64,000 bases of DNA from Hirsutella rhossiliensis (GCF_020360975.1 NW_025408667.1:11036001-11100000), one strand, 5' to 3'; numbered from the stretch's first letter, positions 45,322 through 55,814 are shown. Translations and numbers: made by a program. The notes: generated by a model not told the origin, from the letters alone.

Positions 45322-45874
45322 GCCGCCGTGGCTAATAAATTGCTCAAAGTAAATATCTCGTTCAAAAAAATCGCTTTTTTGCCTAGTAGCGTTTCGTCTA
45401 AATTGTCCCCTCATTTCTCTCAATTATGTTGTGTTATGGGCCAGCCAACGTGGAGGGGAAACTGGCCATAAAGTAGGCCGCTGCGCCTTGGCGGTTAGAA
45501 TAGCAAGGGGTACAGTAGTATTACAGAGAGTCTAGGGAAGTCATCAAGGCACGTAAGTACTGAGCACCCCGATTATGCTGAGCACACTGGGTGCATCATT
45601 TCTATAAGGGGCCAGCCGGTATATAGAACGGTCCTATTCCACTCCTTTAGAAATATTGGTCAGTAGCTTCCAACAACTATCTTTATCACGATTCTGACTC
45701 TGATTCTCATCACCTGGTCACATAGTCAAGGACCTCCGATCCATCACCAATATGGCATCTATTGCTCCGACTGCGCCCTGTCGGCTCTGCCAACGTAAGC
45801 CGCGACAGGTTTAAACCTTCGATCCCCCTTAATCCCACTTCAGCGGTCAATCTTGAAGCTTAGCTTATTTTAGT
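45322..45874. other. intergenic with a promoter-like stretch
   Basis: A TATA-like box (TATATAG, 45620-45626) and a pyrimidine-rich leader precede ATG 45752, which opens only a 20-codon frame (MASIAPTAPCRLCQ...). It may be the 5' end of a lost gene. No further coding sequence is seen on the plus strand. Confidence 0.4.
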
Positions 45875-46588
45875 CTACCCTCTTTCCAGCTGTCTCCAAT
45901 CGTTACCTGTAGCAAGCTTCTGGCGCTTAGGTCCTTCATTAATTGGAGCGACACTTCTCTTGCGCTTTGGCGCCTTTTCCTGCTTCACAGCTCCTGGCCA
46001 AGTGGGTATATGCTCCATCAAGGTCTCCTTATCTTTTGTTTTGACCTGTACATCCTCCTTTTGGATCGTGCCTAGCCTGATTGATGCCGGTGCTGAATTT
46101 AAAGATAGTACTTCATAATCTCTTTTGAGAGAACAAGCATCTGCTTTCATTTTTGACGTTTCTTCCAAGCTTTCTATCTTTTGGGCCTTTCGCTTGTTCT
46201 CCTGGTCCACGTTTGGCGGCACTTGCAAAGACTGCAATTGTCGAGGTGCCTGATGCAGCTGCGAGTCCATCAATGCCTCCGCGACCTCTTTCTCGTCTAT
46301 AAGCCGTGGTATCGTGAGAGAACCTGAATTCGAAGGTGGCACGGGGTCTATGGATGTTCCTATTCGATTAAGCTGCTCTTGAAGTCTACCGTAAGGATGC
46401 AATTTGCTTGAGAGGTGATCGCCGTCCGTAAAGCTGACATCATACCTAGCATTGAAATTAGTGAACGCTTTCCTCGGCGACATTAATACGCACGCGGAGG
46501 CGAAGAGCTCTGTGTTTCGCTCTGTCTGGTGACGAGGCGTGTTAGGCTCTGTGTCCACCAAATCTTCTCCGTCTTCTGATGTCTTCAT
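45875..46588 (-). CDS. orphan nuclear-type protein
   Basis: From ATG 46588 (MKTSEDGEDLVDTEP) the product has about 237 residues. The frame is open 70 codons further upstream but only with a GTG, so I prefer the internal ATG. The protein is hydrophilic. A helical Lys/Glu stretch lies near the middle (DQENKRKAQKIESLEETSK), and a basic cluster near the C-terminus (KQEKAPKRKRS) looks like a nuclear localisation signal. No known domain, signal peptide or TM segment is visible. It is on the same strand as the next orphan at 47546-48130. Function unknown. Confidence 0.5.
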   Translation of the reverse strand: MKTSEDGEDLVDTEPNTPRHQTERNTELFASACVLMSPRKAFTNFNARYDVSFTDGDHLSSKLHPYGRLQEQLNRIGTSIDPVPPSNSGSLTIPRLIDEKEVAEALMDSQLHQAPRQLQSLQVPPNVDQENKRKAQKIESLEETSKMKADACSLKRDYEVLSLNSAPASIRLGTIQKEDVQVKTKDKETLMEHIPTWPGAVKQEKAPKRKRSVAPINEGPKRQKLATGNDWRQLERG

Positions 46589-47545
46589 CGTAAAAGTGTG
46601 CGATAGCGAGCTAAGAGTAAGAACAAAATGATGGTACGAGAAATCAGAGTGATTCAGGTGCCTTTTATACATGTGGCGGGGCGATTTGGCTGCCTCCATG
46701 CTGACCATCCTACAGCATATGAGCCACCTTTTTCTGTATGTACATGTAACACTGTGTGCCGCTCTTGCAGCTTCTATTAATACTAGCTTGTGGTTCACCC
46801 TGCGCTCTTAGATTGAACCCCGCTTTCATGGAATATTTGTGAGCCTGATACAGGATACCGTCATTCTCTGCATCATCGTCTGGCATTTATTTAATGTATT
46901 CTCATCACAACGACAATAATATGCGTTTATGTGATAGGTAGCAACAAATACCAATATGCATTCATTCCGTAGTGGCAATGTAGCTTGGAATAGAGAGGAC
47001 CGAGCCTTATTTAATAGCCGTGGGTTAGATGGCGAGGTGTTTACATCTCGCGCCTAGGCTCGTGCCTGCTTGTACTACTACAGGAATGCTTGTTGTTATC
47101 TTTTACCCCACTTCATGGCACGCGACATATCGTCTTAAGTCGCCAGACGTTCGCTCCAATGAAAGGTAGGTCAATTCAAAGGCTAATACTAGTCCAAGAA
47201 AGCAATTCTTGTCACGACACATGGAATCAGCTCAACGTGAAAAGAACAGAACGAGATGTAGCGTAGTGGAGACATTACATGGAGAATGTTATCTACTGTA
47301 TTGTGTATCGAGGTCACCAACGGAACGAATGAAAACGCAACCAAAATGCGAGTTCTATCTACATAGTGCTACTTCTACCACACTTGGCTGTAGTTCCTTT
47401 GTACCAAAGACTCATGAAATGTATGCTGCTACTGTACCGGACAGTACAGTACAGTAGCACAACTATCACAGGAAAGGACAAGTGAAAGCATACCTGAATG
47501 AAAAGTAAGCAACAAGGAACATAAACAAGAGTCTCCAACGCTCTG
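46589..47545. other. intergenic, nothing recognised
   Basis: About 950 bases between two orphan minus-strand genes. It probably holds the 5' region of one and the 3' end of the other. The tandem ACAGT repeats near 47440-47456 are the only notable pattern. Confidence 0.45.
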
Positions 47546-48130
47546 CTACAGCAAATTCTCGTCCTTTATCAAGCACGAAATGGCCTGGCGATCCAACGAA
47601 ACCCTTTTCCTCTGTGCATCAGTCCCTTCCCAAGCGCCTTCATTGCACTTGAGATCAATAACATTTCCGTTTCGCCACTGTACCTGCACCGAGAGGCTGT
47701 CGAGACATGCCATCAGTGACCTCATCGGCCAAATATGACGTGTTTGGTCTTCCCATAACTGGGTTTGGACATCTCGCCGGAAAGTGAAGTCCGCCCCAGA
47801 CTTTAAGTGAAGCGTCGCTCCTACAGCTCGTAGCGGTTGGCGTTTTCGTGGTGTATCAAGTTGCTGGATGGTCCTCTTCTGCGTTGCAGGAACATTATCT
47901 ACCATGACAATACGGCTGATTCTCATCGCGTCGATAGTAGCTAGAGCTGAGCAATCATCTGTCGATCTCGTAGCAATTTCCCCATCATGTCTGCCGCTCT
48001 CGCATTTTTCTGTTGGTTCGTTGGCCAGAAAAGACATGTCGCCCCAATGGCAGTCTTCATCGCCGAGAAGCTCATCAGGGACGCTGCCCCAATATATCTC
48101 ACTGTGGTCGCCATCGCGGTCGCCAGACAT
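47546..48130 (-). CDS. orphan acidic protein
   Basis: From ATG 48130 (MSGDRDGDHSEIYW) the product is about 194 residues; upstream codons are open but composition favours this start. The N-terminal half is acidic (VPDELLGDEDCHWGD). The C-terminal half has alternating hydrophobic and polar residues with several Trp (TQLWEDQTRHIWPMRSL, VQVQWRNGNVIDLKC), suggesting a small folded domain. No family is recognised. The uninterrupted frame with normal composition supports a real gene, but no homologue evidence is available. It lies next to the other orphan on the same strand. Confidence 0.5.
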   Translation of the reverse strand: MSGDRDGDHSEIYWGSVPDELLGDEDCHWGDMSFLANEPTEKCESGRHDGEIATRSTDDCSALATIDAMRISRIVMVDNVPATQKRTIQQLDTPRKRQPLRAVGATLHLKSGADFTFRRDVQTQLWEDQTRHIWPMRSLMACLDSLSVQVQWRNGNVIDLKCNEGAWEGTDAQRKRVSLDRQAISCLIKDENLL

Positions 48131-50758
48131 GTTGAGAGATAGTTGTAGGTTATTAAAGTGAGAAGCCAGAAGGTGTTGTGACAGAATGTTCAAGGGCTCG
48201 GAAATCTCGAGCAAACATTATCTCGTTAACCTCGTGGAGTCGTACAGTACTAAATTTCTACTCGGCTTCTACGCTAACAAACCGGCACAACTTGACTGAC
48301 AGGCACAATTTTGGGCCACGTCAGTTTGCAAGCAACCTGAGGCTGAATAGGCCTGGTAGAAACTTCCGAGCGGCCTGTAATGCTGCTTAACGTAATCCAC
48401 GCCTTTCACACACTTCAGGCTGTTGGCCTATACAAGCATCCTAGATCAGGACCAAAAGTGCGTTCAGGAGAAACTAAGTGGCTAATAGTGGACACCTTCC
48501 AAGATTTTAGTGACCAATTGGCAACCTAAGTCTTTACCCCACTGACCGCTTTGCCCCCATGGCTCTTCAGGCGAACCGCCGTACTGTAACGTCCTCCACT
48601 CTCGAACCCAGCTCCACGGCGCATAAAACTGACTGCGCATTTATTCACAGCATGTTTTCAGTATGTAAGTACTTTATATTAGCGTTTGTAGAGAAGGGGA
48701 TGGTAGTTAATGTTACAAAGCAAGCGTAGAGAATGGGTGAGGCGAGAAGAAACAGTATACAAGAGCAATTAGGTTCGCGAAGTCTTACAGTATCGCCATT
48801 TACCAGGTAAAAGCAACTGCCCGAGAGTACTGTATTTCGACCCACCTACTCGGGACCGTTCTGTACAGATCAATTCCTGTCATCTGAAGGACATACGTAA
48901 TTGGACATCTATTTATGTCTAATTGTCACTCTATTGACGTCGTTGAGAGCTACTCGTGGCTTTCCCTCTCGGCGGCATGGACGGCACGGCAAAATAAATC
49001 GCCGTAGGAGAAAAGTTAGCCTATACCAGCGGATTATTTTATTAAAGCTTCACAAGAAAACTGACGAGCACAGCTCGCTCCGATCTGATGCCTATGCCTG
49101 CTTGTCTAGTTGAGGTTGTTTTCAGGAGACAGTAAATTCGAATGGCAAGGCAAGTAAAAGCATTCTAGACATGCCCAGTCCAGTTTTATACGGGGCCAAA
49201 GTATGCGGGTAGATACATCGATGTGGACATCTGCTATGTCCAATAGCTTGTTTTTACGCATCGTTACAAACGTCCCTTGCGCTGCTGCGTTGTCCGCTTC
49301 CTGTATACCAAACAAACTAGCCCCCCTTGGGGGTGCCCCCATTTTGCGTGGCGGAGTGATTGATCCTGACTTCAACAGCAGCACAAGGCGAATACTACGT
49401 AGCATCCAGTTCGGGATATTTCTGGAAAAAATAGTGGGCCCCGAAGGTAAGACAGAGGACAGTCGCCACTGTGGCTCATACAGTATGTACGAGCAATAAC
49501 TCGGAAATCTTTACACCTAACGTCTCGCAAATAGCGCCATCACGTCGTGTCATTATGGTCAACTTGAACAAACATGTTGCCTAGTTATTTACATATTCTG
49601 CTGCTCAAAACCTGCAGCACCACCATCACTGCAGCCGTTTCTGCCTAGCAGCCACCATAATGTTGCCGGCCGTAGTGACAGCTCCCTCCACTATTAATCC
49701 GAAAATTAAGCCAGAAATCAATATGACGCGGTTTGCAAGATGTTAGCTTCTTTGCGATGCACACCAGCCAGGGATCAGGCAGCGAGGTCAGTTCTGGGCT
49801 GAGCGCTGCAGCATCATTTGCTCTCAGCTATCTATCTAATTCCAACCACGCCGAGCAGCCATATAAGCTAGAGCATCACAGCCACTAATATCGGACACCA
49901 TATTAAGGTCTGCCGATTGTTCCCGCTCCCTTTTGAGGCAGCATTCGGTATGTTCACCGCAGTAAGGGTATACATAAGCACCAGCAGGGCATGAAAGCTC
50001 TTCAGGGCATGAGCTCCTGGAAAGTCATGGTAGCCGAGGCGCCTTAGGCTCTAGCTAGGCGCTGAGGCACCTCGCAGAAAACAAGCTTCCAGACAACTCT
50101 GAAAAAAGAAAAGAAAGGTAGAGGTAGAGGGGCCGCAGCTTCGGGAGCGTGGTGGTCAGTATTCGCCTCGTGAAACTGCAAAAAAATTGTAGGGTCCATG
50201 GCTGTTTATCGCCCAGCAATGTCTCGATAGGTTGCAGAGTAAGGAGCCAAAAATGGCTTCCGTTGCTCGAGACTTGCAGAAGTACACAGCTTTTGCACAG
50301 TTCCTGGCCACAAGTACTGTACCCACAGCTTTTAGCCCCTACAGTACGTCAAGCAGATGCCCTACTGTGCCATCCCTAATCAGCTCCTTTGGATGTGTTG
50401 TTCCTCGCAGGGGGGCACCTGAAATAATAACCCCTAGAAGTGGACTTCTTGCGGCCTCTTGCCATACCGTTCATACTCAGAGTTCGATATTCGAGCTGCG
50501 TTCGCTCAGATCAGGTCTGCTCGTGGCGTCTTTTCTCGTTTGTCCCAGACTCTTTCGAAGACCGTGGTACGTTTGCTTCGTGGTTGATCGCCATCACGTG
50601 CTTGCGCCATTTTGTTAGTCGTGACCCCACACGGCGGCGCGTAATTAGCGCGTCTACGTGGCGCGAAAAGAAAGCGGAGAGCGACTGTGGGCGTAATGGC
50701 TATGCCGCCTTTTGCGTCGCCTTCACCGACACTCCGCGGTTGTATCAGCCAAGCCGCG
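48131..50758. other. long intergenic region, nothing recognised
   Basis: About 2.6 kb with only short frames and no domain. The last 200 bases are the presumptive 5' region of the chromodomain gene. Confidence 0.5.
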
Positions 50759-51576
50759 ATGAGTTCCTTCTTTGCTTCCATACTAAATCCTTCGGAAGAG
50801 TCGCCGGACATATTCAATTCAGATCTGCGAAGCAGTACAAAGCAACCGCGCAGTTCGCTGGACTGGCCGAGGACATCCAAAACCGAGGTAAGTAAATCAA
50901 ACCCACCTCGAGAGTGGTGTGCAGCTGTAAAGAAATTGGCAAAATAAGTAATAAGACCACTGGAAATACTCGCAACCCGAATTACCCTCTCGTCGTGGCC
51001 AGGCCTCGGAATTACGCTCGCAGTCCCGCGAACGCCACTGAAGCATACGTGAACGATGCGAGTGGCAGTTTATCCACCGCGACATCCACGGCATATTTTG
51101 TCCGTTCGAAGCGAGCAGCACCCAATGCAACCGAAATATCTGTCGAGAAGGAGGGCGAGCGAGCAGGCGAAAGACTGGAACAAGCAGAAGAGGAGGGGGC
51201 AGATGACGGCCATGTACGCGCCTGCTGCTTCAAGCGCTTCGTCCAACACCGTTGGGCGGGGGACTCGGTCGAGATCCAGGTCGAATGGGACGAGGGTGAT
51301 ATTACCTGGGAACCTGAGGGCAACCTACATGAGGACGCCCCAGAAGCCCTCTTTGCATACTGGAAGAGTCAAGGTGCAAGGCCAACGAACCCCGCTGATC
51401 CCGACTTGTTCTGCATATTCGCAATACGGAAACATAACAACAACCGCAAGCGGCTTTTAGTGGAGTGGGTGGGCTACGGCCCAGAGGATATGACGTGGGT
51501 ATCGCGGAGGAGTGTGGAGGAGACAGCGCCAGAGATGGTGGCGCAATACTTGAATAAGGTGAAACGGAGACGGTGA
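50759..51576 (+). CDS. tandem double-chromodomain protein
   Basis: Two exons: 50759-50887 and 50956-51576, about 249 residues from ATG 50759 (MSSFFASILNP); an upstream in-frame ATG at 50696 would add 21. The intron has a GTAAGT donor and keeps phase 0. The first half is low-complexity and charged. Two chromodomains follow back to back: residues about 131-185 (FVQHRWAGDSVEIQVEWDEGDITWEPEGNL) and about 190-245 (FAIRKHNNNRKRLLVEWVGYGPEDMTW). Both keep the VEW and TW(E/V) signature; aromatic residues where the methyl-lysine cage should be remain partly conserved. Chromodomains bind methylated histone tails, so a heterochromatin role is likely. No chromoshadow, helicase or methyltransferase domain is present. 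An origin from an LTR-retrotransposon integrase cannot be excluded. Confidence 0.72.
50888..50955 (+). other. intron of the double-chromodomain gene (predicted)
   Basis: 68 nt with GTAAGT donor. The acceptor TAATAAG at 50955 is the one that keeps phase 0. An acceptor at GTGCAG (50924) would run into a stop at once. Confidence 0.6.
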
Positions 51577-52193
51577 AGGCGGTTCATGGGAGCACACCGA
51601 TGACCGACTTGCCAATTTGGACTTCGAGGCTCCCTTATCAGGTTTCGAACTACAAATTACGAGTGTACATCCGCACTAAATACGACCACCTCCGTCCGCG
51701 AACCGAGCGTAAGTTGAGGCTTTCCCAACGGTTTGCCTCGATTGACCTGATGGTGCTCAAGAACGATGATTCAAGAAAAGCACAGGGACCATTTCGCCCA
51801 TTTCCGCACAGAATGAAACGCCGAATACCGCCAGAAACACGGTCAAAAGTCGCAGGCGGCCGGAAAACCTGCGAACCCTGATCAAGGATCCGTTTCCATC
51901 GTTGAGTTTTCATCACGCGCTGGCTGGGAATTTTTGACTTCCTGATATTGTGAAATGTGGTGCGAGTATTAGCACCGGAAACCAAGCTTCTAGTTCCCAT
52001 ATCTAGGTTCGAAATAGGGCTTCGCATACTGGCTGGGGTCGACTGGCTCGCGTCCTCGGTTCCTTGAAGAAGCAGATCACAGTTTCCAACCGTGGGCCCC
52101 CTTCTGCCCCTCGCTACGATCTTGGCCTCTGAGCCGTTTCTCTCCAGAGTATCGCCTCAGCTTCTCCGCTCCTCTACTGCATACCCCAATATC
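51577..52193. other. intergenic, nothing recognised
   Basis: A frame of about 100 codons on the plus strand (51573-51881) has no domain. Nothing else is supported. Confidence 0.45.
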
Positions 52194-52511
52194 ATGCCCA
52201 TTGTCTCTTTCACCGGCCCAGCTGTCGGCTCCGGGCTTGATCTCCTTCACGCGGATATTGCCAGCGCGTTCGATGAAGCGCAGCCAAAACGCTGGGGCTT
52301 CGTGCAGCTTTCAACCTTTTGGTGTTCCGGCAAGCCCGAGAAAACGCCTTACAAAGGGTTCCATTCTTTCCATGTCTGTGTCATCTTCCCCGTTCAAGTT
52401 GAGAGACGTGACTCTCAGCTTCAGCCAGACGCACCATTGACTTGCACAGGTAAGGTTGTCGCGAAGCGTGGCCTGATGTCGGAGATCTCAAGGATGCCCT
52501 CTACTACATAA
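52194..52511 (+). CDS. hypothetical protein
   Basis: 105 codons from ATG 52194 (MPIVSFTGPAVGSG). The composition is protein-like, with an aromatic-rich middle (WGFVQLSTFWCSG, GFHSFHVCVIFPV). A GTAAGG at 52449-52454, just after CTCTG-like coding sequence, could be a splice donor, so the printed C-terminus may be wrong. I do not recognise a family. It lies upstream of another weak ORF on the same strand. Confidence 0.4.
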   Translation: MPIVSFTGPAVGSGLDLLHADIASAFDEAQPKRWGFVQLSTFWCSGKPEKTPYKGFHSFHVCVIFPVQVERRDSQLQPDAPLTCTGKVVAKRGLMSEISRMPSTT

Positions 52512-52734
52512 AGGCTTCATAAAGTCCAACTGAGGGGAAGCTGGCTGCAAAAGGCTTGCAGAGGGGTGTGCGGGGCGTAGAGAGGCTGGAGGCAGGCATG
52601 ATGGGTAAGCAAGATGCAGGGAGCGGGCTGGCCAAGTATAAAGAAGGCTAGGAAGGATAGAATGAACAGGAAGGCTGCTAGGGTCAATGGATATAAAAGG
52701 AAGCCTCTTGGATAGGCAAGGATAGGGACATAAA

Positions 52735-53295
52735 ATGGCAATATCTCTGAGAACTACCCTCCTGGCGGCCAACTACAGCATCCCGCTGAATTCCTATTGG
52801 CCAGCGCCCGAAGTCGTGAACGATGTGGACGATGAGGTTGAAAACTTCAGCGACGGATTACACAATGGCTTAAGGAACATTCTGGCATCAAGTGCGACAA
52901 TTCTGAACACAAACTCGTCTCTATGTCTAGTCGCGGTTTCTCCAATGGTTTTGATACACTGGTGCGTGGCACCTCAAGCCTCACAGATCATCTTGCACTG
53001 TGCCAACCGTTCCACCGTTCGCTCCATGACAGACCTGCTTGAAGGTCAATTCCTCCAAGTGTCCAGCATCCTATCCTCAGCAACTGAAGCGCGATATGTC
53101 GAAGTTGAAGTTGACTGTCCCACTTTATTCTTTGCTGAATGCAAGGCTCCCTGCTCGCGGCTATCCCCTTTCACTCCTCTCCAGACCTCTGCTAAGCCTT
53201 TCTCTAATTGGCCAGGAGATTGTCTCCCATCTCCTCAGCAACCTGAGCTTCTACCCTTTCATCCTCTACGTTGCTCCAGTCGAGATGTGTCATAA
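52735..53295 (+). CDS. hypothetical ORF with a TATA box 40 bases upstream
   Basis: 186 codons from ATG 52735 (MAISLRTTLLAANYSIP). A consensus TATAAAAG lies at about 52692-52699. The first 60 residues are acidic, then hydrophobic patches follow (LCLVAVSPMVLIHWCV). The last 60 are Pro/Ser-rich and overlap an antisense frame with better coding character, so the 3' part is doubtful. No family recognised. Confidence 0.3.
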   Translation: MAISLRTTLLAANYSIPLNSYWPAPEVVNDVDDEVENFSDGLHNGLRNILASSATILNTNSSLCLVAVSPMVLIHWCVAPQASQIILHCANRSTVRSMTDLLEGQFLQVSSILSSATEARYVEVEVDCPTLFFAECKAPCSRLSPFTPLQTSAKPFSNWPGDCLPSPQQPELLPFHPLRCSSRDVS

Positions 53296-53557
53296 TTTCC
53301 TCTTTCGTCCACTCTCTCGATCCTGTCGCGGTAGTACATAGCTTGGACATCTGTTTGTAGTCCAAACACCACTCGTAGCTCTGCTTGTTATACCTGAGTG
53401 GCAGCTCCATGGCCCTACGATACTGCCGGTTGGTCTTGAAGCTGCCAGCAGGCTGCATCGCGTACCATGCGCTCCTCGCAGCGACGTATCTTTGTATATT
53501 GCCTGTGGCGAATCGTACCTCGGTCAAGGGGATGGCAAACCAGATGAAACGGATGGT
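53204..53557 (-). CDS. hypothetical partial ORF, no ATG
   Basis: An open frame of about 117 codons, rich in Tyr, Trp and Arg (IQRYVAARSAWYAMQPAGS) and ending with a helical acidic segment (SREWTKEEIMTHLDWSNVED). The frame opens just after a TGA and has no ATG before a TTG, so it is a fragment, a frameshifted gene or an exon. It has the composition of a real protein but I cannot name the family. It runs in the same direction as the ATPase gene upstream at 53990. Confidence 0.4.
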   Translation of the reverse strand, partial: TIRFIWFAIPLTEVRFATGNIQRYVAARSAWYAMQPAGSFKTNRQYRRAMELPLRYNKQSYEWCLDYKQMSKLCTTATGSREWTKEEIMTHLDWSNVEDERVEAQVAEEMGDNLLAN

Positions 53558-53989
53558 TCATGAATAAGAGCTCCTGGCATCTGACGGTCCTCGCCAGGCC
53601 GGTCCAGTATGTCCCCTATACCTGGATGGTCAGGGGAGTGAGTAGTGGCAAGTGATTCCATCACAGCAAGTGAAAGGGATGGAGCAACCCTGCTGAATCT
53701 GGTTGCATGAGTCCTTGGGTTCTGTTATCATATATTCCAAAGGCACTGCATCTCTTATACCTTGGTCAAGTCCGGATTATGTGCTTCTGTCCTTCAGTTG
53801 GTGCCCGTATCTATGTAGAGAGTTCCTGACGCAGCCCATAAGTATTAGTTCACCAGCCAGCACATTTCGTCGCGCTGTACAGACTTAAAGCAGCTAGAAA
53901 CGGGACTTGATACAAGTGTGGACAGCAAGTTGAATTACATGTTCCAGACAGCCGCGCGATTTCAAGGAGCGTATCCTGAATCTCTGCGG
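53558..53989. other. intergenic, nothing recognised
   Basis: About 430 bases downstream of the ATPase gene stop. No supported feature. Confidence 0.45.
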
Positions 53990-55560
53990 CTACCTCGCCA
54001 TAACAGTGCGGCCTCCGTCCTTAGTAACACGCTTCCTTACACGAATCTTCAAAAAACCACAAGTGAGCCGAATCAAACGGGTGTCTCCAATTAGGTCGTC
54101 TCTCAGCTCATTTAATTTAGGGGGGTCGCCCCTGGGGACCACAGAAAGCGAAATCGGCGTCTCGATCGTGTCCATTATAAGATTGCTCTTCCGTTCCTGG
54201 ACTTGAACGACGGCGCTAGGAGCAAACATAAGCGCTTGACCCGTACGAAGGTCCACAATTTTCCTGAAAAGTTCCGTTCCAAGTCCTGCGAGTGGAGGAG
54301 GAGACGAGTTGTGACCTGGCGAGGTCCAGTCCTCATCATTGGACTTCTCAGAAACCTCCCTGGCTTGGCTGGAGAAGGCCATTGCACCAGCGAGATGTTG
54401 CTGAAGGACTCGAAGCCAGTCTGGAGAAGTGAACCGATGCACAATGGTGATCGAGCAAAGATCTTGCAGCTTTGGCGAGATAGTTGGTTCTTGGGTCGAT
54501 ACAATGACCCGAGTGCCGATGTGACGCTGTAGTCGAATGGTCGAAAGAAGGGACTCTGTCAATATTGCACACTCAGCCGTGTCTGCCATGTATTTGTGCG
54601 CCTCGTCGAGTGCGATCACACGGCCCAAGCTTGTGCTCTGCTCCAGAAAGAGACTCAAACATATATTAAACAGCGCGCAGGCGGCCTCCGCGGTGAGACA
54701 GGGGCAAGAGAGGTCGATGATAGTTAGCAGTCCGGGCTGCAAGTATCGGTTAGTCACTTATTCTTGCGTTCCGACTGAAACATACTTACTTGAAGGCTCC
54801 AGTTGATCCCACTTGCCTCGGGTGCCTTTATAGAGCCTGAATTCCTCGTTTTTTTTACCTGAGCTGCTGCTTGCGGCTGGGCCATAAAACTCTCCAATGT
54901 GTCCAGACGCTGCTGGAGCGGACTTCGTTGGCCAGGAGTCAATTCTTCGTTATCCAGTGCCCTCTTGAAAGCAATATAGTCGAAGTTCTCATTGGTTGCC
55001 TGCTGCGCAATCCGCAAATCTCGGAGAATGCGGGTAACTACATGCAAGTATAGCGGCATTCCGCCCCCTTGCACGGAACTGACTGCCATCAAGTCAAGCA
55101 TGCGCTTGGTGTTGAGATGTGACTCGTTAAAGCGCAGTTCTTCAACATCCACGCTTGCTAGGGGGCTGCAAACCCGCTATTGATGCATTAGTATCGGCAG
55201 CCAGCCGGCCACTCCGGGCATCAAGTTTTGCTAACATACTTTCATATGTCTGACATTCGTTGGTGGACATAAGACTTTGACTTTTATTCCTTTATGAGAT
55301 GATAAGTACGCTGCCTCGCATGGGCTACCTCCGATATCTGATACGAACGTGTCGTGATGAAAAACTATGCCGGTTAAGGGACGCGGAAGAACGTTCGCCT
55401 CCGACGGAAGTAAGCAGTTCTCTAGTAAGCAGCTGAGAGTGTGACTTTTCCCTGAACCTTGACTACCACAGATAAACACACTTGATGGCGTAGAGATGTT
55501 GTAATAGATTCTGGGGTCATCTTTGGCCGAGGCAAGGCCATCCGGAACAGGGATGGACAT
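53990..55560 (-). CDS. P-loop ATPase, HerA/FtsK-like (DUF87-type), 5' end possibly truncated
   Basis: Three minus-strand exons: 55560-55240, 55176-54790 and 54736-53990, separated by introns of 63 and 53 nt with GT..AG ends and CTAA(C/T) branch sites. The product is about 484 residues. Walker A is GSQGSGKSHT (residues about 32-41), in ICGSQGSGKSHTLSCLLEN. Walker B is RVIALDEAHKYM (about residue 290). Between them, MLDLMAVSS and MPLYLHVVTRILRDLRIAQQ form a helical segment. STQEPTISPKL after Walker B looks like the arginine-finger or sensor region of HerA/FtsK-type ATPases, which pump DNA or act as motors; the substrate here is unknown. The frame is intact. ATG 55560 lies at the edge of a palindromic repeat array, only about 30 residues before Walker A, so an upstream part may be missing. 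Confidence 0.68.
54737..54789 (-). other. intron 2 of the P-loop ATPase gene
   Basis: 53 nt on the minus strand, GTAAGT..TTGCAG, with branch site GACTAACC. It joins WSLQ-PGLLTIID in frame. Confidence 0.85.
55177..55239 (-). other. intron 1 of the P-loop ATPase gene
   Basis: 63 nt on the minus strand, GTATGT..AATAG, with TACTAAT branch site. It joins RHMK-RVCSPL in phase 0. Confidence 0.78.
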
Positions 55561-55577
55561 CTTACGAATCTATCGTA

Positions 55578-55814
55578 TCGAACGCCAAGACTTGGCGTTC
55601 GAATCGAATAGTGCCTCTCCAGATTCGTATCGAATCGAACACGGCTCCTGCAGATTCGCATCGAATCGAACGCGTGAAAATTCTTGTGCCTTCGATTCGA
55701 CCTCGAATCGAACGTGTCTCCAGTAGATTCGCATCGAATCGAACGCGTCTCCCGTAGATTCGATATCTATCGAATGCCATGGTTCGATCGAATTCGTAAC
55801 GAATTCGATCGAAC
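55578..55814. repeat. TCGA-rich palindromic repeat array
   Basis: Six or so imperfect copies of a core AGATTCGCATCGAATCGAAC, spaced 30-41 bases, are framed by two long palindromes. One has 12-bp arms TCGAACGCCAAG/CTTGGCGTTCGA around one base (55578-55602). The other has 16-bp arms GTTCGATCGAATTCGT/ACGAATTCGATCGAAC around one base (55782-55814). The array lies between the hAT transposase 3' end and the ATPase gene start. Subterminal transposase-binding repeats of the hAT element, or an upstream regulatory array of the ATPase gene, are both possible. Confidence 0.85.
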
